From: Candidatus Aenigmatarchaeota archaeon
GTDB taxonomy: Archaea > Aenigmatarchaeota > Aenigmatarchaeia > PWEA01
Direction: 5' to 3'
Assembly (NCBI GenBank): GCA_003550625.1
Contig: PUKU01000075.1
Location: 1 to 27,100 of the forward strand
DNA length: 27,100 nucleotides
The translations under genes were made by a program, and so were the position numbers. Below the pieces are notes generated by a model. It saw only the letters and a program-made list of their open reading frames with translations. It was not told the origin of the DNA and searched no databases. Below are positions 6,760 through 14,104 of the stretch, in pieces. Numbering within the stretch: the stretch's first letter is position 1; the number at the start of each line of letters is the position of its first letter.

Positions 6760-7148
6760 CTTATGTCACCCTCAAGCTTTACGTGGTCTTCGGTTCTTAT
6801 AAATAAAGTAGGCACAGACCTACTTCTGAAGCCTTCTCTGAGCTTCTTGTCGTTTGTAGCTATAACAGGCCTTTCTACTCTTCTTGCCAGTTCTACTATC
6901 GATGCATCGCCTTCCATTCGTTCTGTTCTGATTATCTCAACACCCTCTCTCTCCATGAGCTCCAGTGCTATTTTGGCAGCCCTGCCCTCCTTGCCTCGTT
7001 TTCTTGACAGCTTCTGTACCTCTAGCTTGACCGGTTCCGGTGCAACAAGCCTGTATTCCTTGCATATAATCTCTTCTATGTCCCCGAATACATCAACACC
7101 TATCTCTCCGGGTGCCATCAGAAAGTTGGTATCCAGTATTATATTTAT
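6756..7148 (-). CDS. PIN-domain RNase, Fcf1/VapC-like, with apparent AUA start
   Basis: The reading frame encodes a PIN-type nuclease of about 130 residues. The N-terminal strand NIILDTNFLMAPG carries the first catalytic Asp; later come EGDASIVELA and PVIATNDKKLRE with the other acidic residues. The first in-frame ATG (7118) would remove the catalytic strand. No ATG, GTG or TTG lies upstream in frame before the previous stop, but an ATA at 7146-7148 sits 7 bases after a good GGGTGA site (7156-7161) and would give the family-like start. I annotate from there. PIN proteins related to the rRNA-processing factor Fcf1 often neighbour rpo7 in archaea, which suggests rRNA processing rather than a toxin. 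It starts about 14 bases after the small upstream gene and overlaps the next gene by 4. Confidence 0.75.
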   Translation of the reverse strand: MNIILDTNFLMAPGEIGVDVFGDIEEIICKEYRLVAPEPVKLEVQKLSRKRGKEGRAAKIALELMEREGVEIIRTERMEGDASIVELARRVERPVIATNDKKLREGFRSRSVPTLFIRTEDHVKLEGDIR

Positions 7149-7162
7149 GATATTGTCACCCG

Positions 7163-7393
7163 CTATCCTTCTGAATCCGTATCTCTTCTTTTGTTATTTC
7201 TTATATTTTCTACCCTTCTTTTTCTAACGTTTTCAATAAATTCGTCTACATCAACCCCCATTTTTTCGAGACTATGCGAGTGTTTTTTTATCAGAGAGTC
7301 GACTATCTGCAATAGCCGGACAAGCTCGATTTTTTCGTTGAGAAGGGATTCGAGTGCACCTTTGTGATACCCCAGTTTTTCCTCGTCTGCCAT
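7163..7393 (-). CDS. Small hypothetical protein, first gene of the Rpo7 operon
   Basis: A 76-residue protein that I do not recognise. It is highly charged and predicted helical: an N-terminal part with YHKGALESLLNEKIELVRLL, a central heptad-like stretch (QIVDSLIKKHSHSLEKMGVDVDEFI), and a basic C-terminus with KRRVENIRNNKRRD. No membrane segment or cysteine is present. A strong TATA-like box ends 18 bases before the ATG, so it probably opens the operon with an almost leaderless message. It precedes the PIN gene by about 14 bases. The basic tail could bind RNA, but this is a guess. Confidence 0.7.
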   Translation of the reverse strand: MADEEKLGYHKGALESLLNEKIELVRLLQIVDSLIKKHSHSLEKMGVDVDEFIENVRKRRVENIRNNKRRDTDSEG

Positions 7394-7410
7394 ATCCTAA
7401 CTTTCGAGGT

Positions 7411-7425
7411 TAAAATTTAAAAAAG
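7411..7425 (-). promoter_or_regulatory. Promoter of the Rpo7 operon (TATA box)
   Basis: On the minus strand TTTTTTAAATTTTAA lies 18-32 bases before the ATG at 7393. It is the only clear promoter upstream of the seven-gene run to rps27ae. Confidence 0.55.
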
Positions 7426-7460
7426 GTTAACTATGGGGTATCCCGTCTTCACGACACCGG

Positions 7461-9194
7461 CTACTTTGTTGTTACACATTTAGCCAGGTTCCTGGGCTTG
7501 TCTATAGGGAGTCCCTTGTTGCTGGCAATCCAGTAGGTAAGAAGAAATCCCAGTACCGTTGAGAGAAATACAAATCCTTTCGTTCCGGTCTCTGGTATAT
7601 TGAACCGTCCACAGCTGGGCGATATTTTTATGGTGTTTCCTTTCCTGGCTTCTACCTCCCTGACATTCGAAACTATTTCCGAACTGCCGTTCGGTATCAG
7701 CGAGATAACAGGCGTCCCTTCCTCTACGAGGGCAAGTGTTCCGTGTTTGAGTTCTCCTCCCATCATTCCCTCTGCGTGGATGTATGATATTTCCTTTAAC
7801 TTCAGTGCAATTTCCATGGCTACTGGGTAGGTCTCGCCCTTCCCAATTATGTATATGTCCTTTTTACCCTCTATCTCCACTGCAAGGTCCTTTATTTTTT
7901 CTTCGTTGCTGTCCAACAACCTTCTTATAGTGTCCGAAATATTTTTTCCAAGTTTTGTCCCGCCCAGCCCTTCCGCCAACTTCATAAGTAGATATAACTG
8001 GTTTGTGAATGTCTTTGTTGCTGCTACACAGATCTCCTGTCCTGCCCTTATCCTGATGTTGGCATCTGACTTTCTCTCAACAGTCGAATGTGGAACGTTC
8101 GTTATAGAAGCTATCTCGGCACCCATCTTCCTACAGTAGTCTATCGCCTCAAGGACATCCTTTGTCTCGCCTGACTGTGAGATTGGAACCAAAACCGTGT
8201 TTTCGTCTATCCTTCCGTAGTTTTTGAACTCCGATGCTACTGTGGCATGTGCCTCTACGCCTACCTCCTGAAGAAAGTAAATACCTAAAAGGGCTGCATG
8301 GTAGCTTGTTCCGGATCCAGTTAGAACAACCCTGTCCTTGTTTTTTAGTTTATTCTGGAACTCCTCCAGTCTATGTTTCTGTTCCAGCTTAAGGGATCCG
8401 TCGAGCCTTTCAATGGCTTCAGGAATCTCCATTATCTCTTTGTACATATAATGGTCGGATCGACTGTCCACGTCCTGTGTGTAGTCATAGTTGATCCTTT
8501 TAATTTTTCTTTCCAGAGTTCTTCCTTCGGCGTCCCTCAGAACGTATTCACCGTTCTTCAGGACTGCGTACTCGTGGTCACAGAGAAAAATTGCTTTGTC
8601 TGTGTATGTACAGAAGGCGTAGGCATCCGATCCCACAAAAACCTCTTCCTCGCCTATGCCCAGTGCAAGCGGCGAGCCTTTCTTGAATGCAAAAAGCATA
8701 TCCTTCTCTGAGTCCAAGAGAACTACAGCAAAGCTGCCCTCTGCTTCGGCCATGAACTCTCTGACTGCATCTTCAACCCCTGATTCCCTGGCCTTCCTTT
8801 CTATGTAGTGTGCTATGACCTCCGAGTCGGTTCCAGATCTGAAACTACATCCGTCCAGCTCCTCCTTGAGATTGTCCCAGTTCTCTATTATTCCGTTGTG
8901 GACAATCGCAAACCTACCGTCACATGATATATGTGGATGTGCATTTTCTTCAGAGACCTTCCCATGGGTAGCCCATCTTGTATGGCCTATTCCCACACCG
9001 CCTTCCATATTACCAAGACCCAGCTCTTCGTCTATCTCATCTATTCCTCCGATTCCCTTCCTCACGTCCAGACCACTTTCAGAGGATACAGCTACACCCA
9101 CAGAGTCGTAGCCTCTGTAATCAAGCCTCTTCAGTGAAACTTCAATTACCTCGGATGCTTTCCTATCACCACAGTATGATGTTATCCCACACAT
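7461..9194 (-). CDS. glmS: Glutamine:fructose-6-phosphate aminotransferase (isomerizing)
   Basis: Makes glucosamine-6-phosphate from fructose-6-phosphate and glutamine, the first step to UDP-GlcNAc. The protein of 577 residues starts MCGITSYCG, where the Cys after the initiator Met is the glutaminase nucleophile. IGHTRWATHG and AHPHISCDGRFAIVHNG follow, then two SIS sugar-isomerase domains (VVLTGSGTSYHAA, ISQSGETKDVLEA, then IIGKGETYPVAMEIALKLKE). The C-terminus DKPRNLAKCVTTK matches the usual RNLAKSVTVE end. The frame is open for 17 codons upstream, but the ATG at 9194 gives the required Cys next to Met. It starts one base after the nucleotidyltransferase stop, so the two are surely cotranscribed. 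Confidence 0.97.
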   Translation of the reverse strand: MCGITSYCGDRKASEVIEVSLKRLDYRGYDSVGVAVSSESGLDVRKGIGGIDEIDEELGLGNMEGGVGIGHTRWATHGKVSEENAHPHISCDGRFAIVHNGIIENWDNLKEELDGCSFRSGTDSEVIAHYIERKARESGVEDAVREFMAEAEGSFAVVLLDSEKDMLFAFKKGSPLALGIGEEEVFVGSDAYAFCTYTDKAIFLCDHEYAVLKNGEYVLRDAEGRTLERKIKRINYDYTQDVDSRSDHYMYKEIMEIPEAIERLDGSLKLEQKHRLEEFQNKLKNKDRVVLTGSGTSYHAALLGIYFLQEVGVEAHATVASEFKNYGRIDENTVLVPISQSGETKDVLEAIDYCRKMGAEIASITNVPHSTVERKSDANIRIRAGQEICVAATKTFTNQLYLLMKLAEGLGGTKLGKNISDTIRRLLDSNEEKIKDLAVEIEGKKDIYIIGKGETYPVAMEIALKLKEISYIHAEGMMGGELKHGTLALVEEGTPVISLIPNGSSEIVSNVREVEARKGNTIKISPSCGRFNIPETGTKGFVFLSTVLGFLLTYWIASNKGLPIDKPRNLAKCVTTK

Positions 9195-9195
9195 G

Positions 9196-9885
9196 TCATA
9201 CACCAAGGTTTCTGGCCCTTTCGAGGTCCTCGTGTCTTCCAACATCTATCCAGTATCTATCAAATCTCACATGTCTGACGTCCATGCCCCGGTCTATCAT
9301 CATCTTCAAGGATTCGGTTATCTCGTACTCTCCTCTTTCTGATAGTCCTGTTCTTTCTATGATATTGTATACAACGGGCGAGAATACGTATACACCTGTG
9401 TTTATCAGGTTCGTCGGTGGATCGTCAGGCTTTTCCAGTATGTTTTTGACCGAACTGTTTTGGGTCTCCAGGACCCCGAACTCCTCGGGATCTTCAACTG
9501 TATAACTACCTATCACCGCATCCACATTTTCTTCTCCTTTGAAAAAGGACACGGCCCTGGACAGGTTTTCCCTGTGTATAAAAACATCCCCGTTGACCAC
9601 TAGAAAGGGCTCCTCGAAGGATGATATACCTATTGCATGTGCCGTACCAAGTTGCTCCTCCTGTTCCTCGAAGTCTATACCGCTGTATTTTTCCAGGCCT
9701 TCCTCTAGTTTTTCTCCCTTGTATCCCTTTACGACTGTTATTTGCTCTATACCAATCGATAGAATATCATCTATTATGTGCTCTATGAGAGGCTTTCCAT
9801 CTACCTCAACCATGACCTTGGGTATATCGTCCGTTAGAGGCCTGAGCCTTGTTCCCTTTCCTGCAGCAAGTATGAGTGCCTTCAT
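9196..9885 (-). CDS. Sugar-1-phosphate nucleotidyltransferase (GlmU-like pyrophosphorylase domain)
   Basis: A 229-residue protein with only the Rossmann-like nucleotidyltransferase domain. The nucleotide-binding signature LILAAGKGTRLRPLTDDIPKVM is at the N-terminus. DKPLIEH-type GKPLIEHII, VVNGDVF (metal-binding Asp) and NILEKPDDPPTNLINTGVYVF follow, and YWIDVGRHEDLERA ends it. The left-handed beta-helix acetyltransferase domain of bifunctional GlmU is absent. Pairing with glmS suggests a UDP-GlcNAc or related UDP-sugar pathway, but glucose-1-phosphate or mannose-1-phosphate specificity cannot be excluded from sequence. It has its own TATA-like box (9914-9925) in the promoter region shared with the divergent HTH gene. 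Confidence 0.85.
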   Translation of the reverse strand: MKALILAAGKGTRLRPLTDDIPKVMVEVDGKPLIEHIIDDILSIGIEQITVVKGYKGEKLEEGLEKYSGIDFEEQEEQLGTAHAIGISSFEEPFLVVNGDVFIHRENLSRAVSFFKGEENVDAVIGSYTVEDPEEFGVLETQNSSVKNILEKPDDPPTNLINTGVYVFSPVVYNIIERTGLSERGEYEITESLKMMIDRGMDVRHVRFDRYWIDVGRHEDLERARNLGV

Positions 9886-9913
9886 GTCGGTCTTTCAGAG
9901 TTTGGTTGGTCTA

Positions 9914-9978
9914 CCTATATAAAAATAATTAAAATAGAATTCTTCACACAATAAAAATATTTATAATAGAATTAAAAT
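9914..9978. promoter_or_regulatory. Divergent AT-rich promoter with repeated AATAGAATT and AATTAAAAT motifs
   Basis: The minus strand has TTTTTATATAGG (9914-9925), a TATA box for the sugar genes. The plus strand has a TATTTATAAT box around 9957-9966 for the HTH gene, about 22-31 bases before its ATG, implying a leaderless message. AATAGAATT occurs at 9933-9941 and again at 9965-9973 (32 bases apart). AATTAAAAT occurs at 9927-9935 and 9970-9978. These could be operator sites for the adjacent regulator. Confidence 0.45.
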
Positions 9979-9987
9979 ACATTTATT

Positions 9988-10911
9988 ATGTCATACAGAC
10001 TCGTTAAAACAGACGAAGGAAGAACATTCACAAAGGATATTGAAGTCCTTGATAGGGATTCTCTGGGCGGGCTCGGTGAAAGAACCCTTGAGGTTTTGGA
10101 GGCGGTCGGACAACAGAGAACCTACCCAAAAAAGATCGCCGAATCTCTTGGAATTCATGAACAGAAGGTATACTACCATATCAAAAAGCTCAAGGACGCC
10201 GGTCTCATCGAAGTCGTAAAGAAGGAAAGAAAGGGCAGTGCGCTGTGTAAGTTTTACCGACCGAAGGCAGATGCTCTGGGTTTTCAGGTCACCGAGGGGT
10301 GGAAGAAGAGCAGGGAGCCGGATACAAAGGTGCCCGACGAAGCATTTGAATTTTTTTCCGAGTTTGTCGGTGGAGATTCCTTCAAGGGATCTATAGTTGT
10401 CGGATCCCCGGTGGAGCACGGTCCCTTTATGACTGCTTCGAGGGACGGACATTACGCCATCCAACTGGGTCTGTTTCTCGGTGGTTTCTGTAGCCTTGAA
10501 AACCGTTTCGCAGTGAAGCTTGATACGGAAGTAAAGGCCGAGAAGGCCCTTGATAGAAACCTGATACTTATCGGCGGTCCTATAACCAACACGGTTTCAA
10601 GGGACCTCAACGAAGTTCTCGAGGTAAGGTTCGACTGGGAGAACAGATGGAAGATATACTCCGGAAGAACAGGTAAGAGCTATTCCGAGGAGAACGTAGG
10701 TCTAATCGCAAAGGTGGAGGACAGGAACTATAAACGCATACTTCTCTCCGGTCTTGATTTCAGGGGAACAAAGACATGTATACTGGCTGCCACACAACAG
10801 CCCGAAAAGATATTTGATGATTACGTATCAGATAAGCAGTTCTACAGGGTCATAAAGGGGCTTGATAGAGATGGTGATGGCAAGACGGATGACGTAGAAA
10901 TACTTGAGTAG
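9988..10911 (+). CDS. Winged-helix regulator with S-layer-like C-terminal domain
   Basis: A 307-residue protein with two parts. Residues about 28-95 form an ArsR-type winged helix: ERTLEVLEAV, then TYPKKIAESLGIHEQKVYYH as the helix-turn-helix and LIEVVKKERKGS as the wing. Residues about 120-307 resemble the C-terminal domain of archaeal S-layer proteins, with DRNLILIGGPITNTV (about 189-203), KRILLSGLDFRGTKTCILAA (249-268) and an Asp-rich GLDRDGDGKTDDVEIL end. There is no signal peptide or membrane segment, so the protein should be cytoplasmic and DNA-binding. It is divergent from the amino-sugar genes and ends 3 bases from porB, tail to tail. The domain match is by eye; the ligand and targets are unknown. 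Confidence 0.8.
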   Translation: MSYRLVKTDEGRTFTKDIEVLDRDSLGGLGERTLEVLEAVGQQRTYPKKIAESLGIHEQKVYYHIKKLKDAGLIEVVKKERKGSALCKFYRPKADALGFQVTEGWKKSREPDTKVPDEAFEFFSEFVGGDSFKGSIVVGSPVEHGPFMTASRDGHYAIQLGLFLGGFCSLENRFAVKLDTEVKAEKALDRNLILIGGPITNTVSRDLNEVLEVRFDWENRWKIYSGRTGKSYSEENVGLIAKVEDRNYKRILLSGLDFRGTKTCILAATQQPEKIFDDYVSDKQFYRVIKGLDRDGDGKTDDVEILE

Positions 10912-10913
10912 TA

Positions 10914-11840
10914 TTACTTGTCGATTCCGATTTTTTTGGCGTTGTGGTCTGCTATACTCTGTAGCTCTTCCACTACCTTGTCCCCGCCTTCCTGTTTGAA
11001 TAGATGCTTGAACCTACCCTGTGCCTTCAGATATTCTTCGACAGGTTTCCTTTCTTTCAGTTTTTTTACATTGGTTATCTCGCCGTTCTCCATTTCATAT
11101 ATCGGGTATAGACCTGTTTCCACGGCAAGTCTTGCTATCTTTATCGAGTTCTTTGACTCGTGCCTCCATCCCCTTGGACATGGAGCAAATATCTGTATGT
11201 ACTTTGGACCTTCTATCTCCAGGGCCTTCTCCACCTTTTTCTTGAAGTCCTCGGGATATGCGATGCTAGCAGTTGCTATATACTCCAGACCATGTGCTGC
11301 GGCTATACTCGGCATGTCTTTTTTGTGTATATCCTCGCCCAGGCTTTCCTTGCCGGCTGGACTTGTCGTAGTTGATGCACCTATTGGAGTGCTGCTACTT
11401 CTCTGTATCCCTGTGTTCATGTATGCCTCGTTGTCGTAACATATATAGAGAACGTCGTGGCCTCTTTCCATCATACCACTCAGGCTTCGTATGCCTATGT
11501 CGAAGGTTGCACCGTCTCCTGCAAGCACCACAAAGTTTACATCATCGTAGTCCGTATACCCCTTCTTACCCCTTCTTTTGAACGATCTGTATGCTCTTTC
11601 TATGCCTCCTGCCACGGCAGCTGCGTTCTCAAATATGTTGTGTATCCAACTTATTCCCCATGCACTTTCGGGATAGGGTGTTGTTGTGACCTCCATGCAG
11701 CCAGTAGGCATAGACATTATTGTGTTGGGACCTGTCACCTCAGTGACAAACTTTGAGGTTAGTGCTGCACCGCAGCCAGGACAGGCTCTGTGCCCGGGAC
11801 AGAACAGATCTTCCTCGTGGTTGAACCTATCGTCTCCCAT
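10914..11840 (-). CDS. porB: Pyruvate:ferredoxin oxidoreductase beta subunit
   Basis: Thiamine-diphosphate-binding subunit (308 residues) of the enzyme that converts pyruvate and CoA to acetyl-CoA, CO2 and reduced ferredoxin. The N-terminus has CPGHRACPGCGAAL with cysteines for a 4Fe-4S cluster. LAGDGATFDIGIRSL followed by YDNEAYMNTG is the thiamine-diphosphate/Mg motif (GDG...N). The C-terminal part carries KYIQIFAPCPRGW. The ATG at 11840 overlaps the porA stop by one base (TGATG); a GTG one codon earlier is less likely. It is last in the porGDAB operon. A related 2-oxoacid as substrate cannot be fully excluded, but gene order and lengths fit POR. Confidence 0.93.
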   Translation of the reverse strand: MGDDRFNHEEDLFCPGHRACPGCGAALTSKFVTEVTGPNTIMSMPTGCMEVTTTPYPESAWGISWIHNIFENAAAVAGGIERAYRSFKRRGKKGYTDYDDVNFVVLAGDGATFDIGIRSLSGMMERGHDVLYICYDNEAYMNTGIQRSSSTPIGASTTTSPAGKESLGEDIHKKDMPSIAAAHGLEYIATASIAYPEDFKKKVEKALEIEGPKYIQIFAPCPRGWRHESKNSIKIARLAVETGLYPIYEMENGEITNVKKLKERKPVEEYLKAQGRFKHLFKQEGGDKVVEELQSIADHNAKKIGIDK

Positions 11841-13060
11841 CACATATCATCCTCCGATATAAGTTCTTTTCTCAAAGGTTCCCACCTTTCCTCGTCGTCA
11901 AAGTCCAGATCAGTTGGATCCTTCCCCTTTACCTCCTTTGCACCCTCGACCACGTTTCTTATATTTTCCTTTGATACATCCCTTCCAGCCAGTCCAACGA
12001 TATAGTTTAAAACCGGTATTTTACTTCCGTTTGAGTATAACATAGACTTTATATCGATTGCGAGACCTCCTTGGTAGCCGAGTGAGATATCTTTTTCCAT
12101 GACTGCTATAGACTCTGCTCCCTCCAGTGCCCTTGCCAGCTCCTTTTCGGGAAAAGGCCTGTATACCCTGGGTCTTACCATCCCAACCTTCTCCCCCATG
12201 TCCCTGTACTCATCCACCACATATCTAGTGGTTCCACATACACTGCCCAGTGCAACAATCAGCACTTCGGCGTCATCGGCCCTGTATGTTTCTACAAGAC
12301 CGTTGTATTCGAGACCATACTCCCTGTCAAATATATCGGCGAACTCCTCGACAGCTTTGCCTATCTTTTCCTTGGACCTCTTTACTGCCCTGTGCACTAC
12401 GTACCTTGTTTCTGTCCAGTGTTCAGGTCTGGCGTATGCACCCATGGTGGTCGGGTCCGATGGATCAAGCGTATTCACAGGATCCCTCTCCGGCAGAAAC
12501 TCCTCTATTTCTTTCTGTGTAAACGGATCAACCTCTTCCTGGACATGTGTAAGTATAAATCCATCCAGACACGAAAGTGCAGGAAGTGATATATCCTTAT
12601 CTTCAGCCACGCGGTATGCAATTGCTATGTTGTCCATTGCCTCCTGTAAATCCTCAGCGTAGAACTGTATCATACCACCGTCCCTTTCTGCAAATGTATC
12701 GGTGTGGTCGCCCCATATACTCAGGGGCGCTGAAAGGCTTCTGTTGGCTATAGCCAATACAAGCGGCAGTCTCATCCCCGCTGCACTGAAGAGAGGTTCA
12801 CTCATGAGCTTAAGGCCCTGTGAACAGGTTGCTGTGAATGTTCTTGCACCCGCTGCACTTGCACCTATTGCAGTTGATGCAGCATTGAACTCACTGTCGA
12901 CCCTCACATACTCACTCGTAAGTTCTCCATCTGCAACCATCTCACTTATCCTCTCCACTATATCGGTCTGGGGTGTTATAGGATAGGCCGGTATAACATC
13001 AGGGTTGCATGCCTTTACGGCCTCTGCAACGGCCTCGTATCCTGTCATAATCTTTGTCAT
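11840..13060 (-). CDS. porA: Pyruvate:ferredoxin oxidoreductase alpha subunit
   Basis: The 406-residue alpha subunit contributes the pyrimidine-binding part of the thiamine diphosphate site and the substrate pocket. The N-terminal GYEAVAEAVKACNPDVIPAYPITPQTDIVE is the family signature. FTATCSQGLKLMSEPLFSAAGMRLPLV and the C-terminal-half EVLIVALGSVCGTTRYVVDE follow. The ATG at 13060 lies 9 bases after a GGAGG site inside the end of porD, so it is preferred to the ATG four codons later. Two bases from porD, overlapping porB by one base: translational coupling is likely. Confidence 0.94.
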   Translation of the reverse strand: MTKIMTGYEAVAEAVKACNPDVIPAYPITPQTDIVERISEMVADGELTSEYVRVDSEFNAASTAIGASAAGARTFTATCSQGLKLMSEPLFSAAGMRLPLVLAIANRSLSAPLSIWGDHTDTFAERDGGMIQFYAEDLQEAMDNIAIAYRVAEDKDISLPALSCLDGFILTHVQEEVDPFTQKEIEEFLPERDPVNTLDPSDPTTMGAYARPEHWTETRYVVHRAVKRSKEKIGKAVEEFADIFDREYGLEYNGLVETYRADDAEVLIVALGSVCGTTRYVVDEYRDMGEKVGMVRPRVYRPFPEKELARALEGAESIAVMEKDISLGYQGGLAIDIKSMLYSNGSKIPVLNYIVGLAGRDVSKENIRNVVEGAKEVKGKDPTDLDFDDEERWEPLRKELISEDDM

Positions 13061-13061
13061 A

Positions 13062-13346
13062 TTATCTTTCCTCCTTTTCCATTTCTATGGCCTTTACTGG
13101 GCACTCCTCTGCACATATGCCACAGCCCTTACAGTATTCAAGATCGACCTCGAACCTTCCGTTTTCCATTTCCTTTATGGCCATATCAGGACAGAACTTC
13201 TCACAGTTACCACAGCCAACACACTTTTCGTGGTCGACTATCGGTCTCTCGGACCTCCAGCTACCTGTCTTGTTTACAAGTGTTGTTCCTGGCCTGACCA
13301 CGGCACCCTTGGTTATCTTTAGATCTTTGTATGGATCCTTGCTCAT
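13062..13346 (-). CDS. porD: Pyruvate:ferredoxin oxidoreductase delta subunit (2x[4Fe-4S] ferredoxin)
   Basis: A 94-residue ferredoxin-like subunit that carries electrons out of the enzyme. Two complete cluster motifs are visible, CVGCGNCEKFCP and CKGCGICAEECP. The N-terminal part (TLVNKTGSWRSERPIVD) is typical of PorD. The ATG directly follows the porG stop codon with no gap, and a GGTGTG-type site lies 5 bases upstream. The order G-D-A-B is the standard arrangement in archaea with a four-subunit enzyme. Confidence 0.95.
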   Translation of the reverse strand: MSKDPYKDLKITKGAVVRPGTTLVNKTGSWRSERPIVDHEKCVGCGNCEKFCPDMAIKEMENGRFEVDLEYCKGCGICAEECPVKAIEMEKEER

Positions 13347-13880
13347 TCAACACACCTCATATGCCTCTTCCATGGCTTTGACATTTCTTTCACCTATATC
13401 ACCGCCGAAGGTTTCTCTTATGATTTTTCCAAGGCTTTCCTTGTCCGTCAGACCTGTTACCTTTGCAAATGCACCCATCAGGGCAGTGTTCATTATAGGT
13501 CTTCCAAGGTGTTTCATTGCTATCTCTGTTGCGTCCACTGTTACTATCCTTGCTTCTGTCGAGATATCCAGATCATCCGAACCCTCCGATGTATTTATGA
13601 TTATGACACCGTCCTTTTTCAGTCCCTTTTCTACATCAACAAGGCTTAGTAGAGTAGGGTCCTGGACTATGACGTAGTCGGGATCGTACACCTGGCTTCT
13701 GTCTGTTATCTTACTCTCATCCACCCTCACGAAGGCCTCTATGGGTGCACCCAGACGCTCGACTCCGAACGACGGGAACCCCTGAGAATATTTTCCTGTC
13801 TTAAATATAGCCTTCGATAGCATGGAGGCCATCGTAACAACCCCCTGGCCGCCCCGTCCGTGTATTCTTATCTGTTCCAT
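13347..13880 (-). CDS. porG: Pyruvate:ferredoxin oxidoreductase gamma subunit
   Basis: The 177-residue gamma subunit. It begins MEQIRIHGRGGQGVVTMASML, the glycine-rich loop that binds CoA-related parts in this family. FPSFGVERLGAPIEAFVRVDE and GRPIMNTALMGAFAKVTGL are further family blocks. It is the first gene of the porGDAB operon and is preceded by a GGAAGG site 4 bases before the ATG and a TATA-like box at 13919-13925. Confidence 0.94.
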   Translation of the reverse strand: MEQIRIHGRGGQGVVTMASMLSKAIFKTGKYSQGFPSFGVERLGAPIEAFVRVDESKITDRSQVYDPDYVIVQDPTLLSLVDVEKGLKKDGVIIINTSEGSDDLDISTEARIVTVDATEIAMKHLGRPIMNTALMGAFAKVTGLTDKESLGKIIRETFGGDIGERNVKAMEEAYEVC

Positions 13881-13918
13881 GGTACCTTCCAGCTGAAGTA
13901 ATTAATTGTTGTTCAGTG

Positions 13919-13925
13919 TTTAAAA
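13919..13925 (-). promoter_or_regulatory. Promoter of porGDAB (TATA-like box)
   Basis: The minus strand reads CTTTTAAACA about 40 bases before the porG ATG. The stretch behind it (13926-13943) is a long A/T run with further TTTAAA blocks, so the exact box is uncertain. Confidence 0.45.
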
Positions 13926-14029
13926 GTTTTAAATTTTTTTAAAAGTTTCCTTCCTACAGACCGGTTATGCACCGTTCGACAGTTATACAAAATCATCATC
14001 GTTTTTTGACGTGCCACTGTCCTTTCCTA

Positions 14030-14041
14030 TTTTTAAATATC
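14030..14041 (+). promoter_or_regulatory. Promoter of the aIF5B gene (TATA-like box)
   Basis: TTTTTAAATATC lies about 65 bases before the ATG at 14105, predicting a leader of about 40-45 bases. The leader contains GAGGGTG (14092-14098), the ribosome binding site. The gap from 13881 to here holds only this promoter and that of porG as far as I can see. Confidence 0.5.
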
Positions 14042-14104
14042 TGCGGAGAAATTCTAGTGTAGGAATGATTACGGATAACGCTAAATATATAGAGGGTGTC
14101 GGAA

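Noticed and set aside
6756..7393. A toxin-antitoxin pair formed by the PIN protein and the small upstream protein
   Set aside because: The gene pair looks like VapBC in size and order, but the conserved Rpo7 operon setting and lack of an AbrB or RHH motif in the 76-residue protein favour an rRNA-processing PIN protein.
9185..9245. Upstream extension of GlmS by 17 residues
   Set aside because: The enzyme needs Cys directly after the initiator Met; only the start at 9194 gives this, and it abuts the preceding stop.
13945..14005. Possible box C/D guide RNA on the minus strand (ATGATGA near 13992-13999)
   Set aside because: A box C-like sequence is present, but the candidate D and D' boxes read CTGT rather than CTGA and there is no closing stem.
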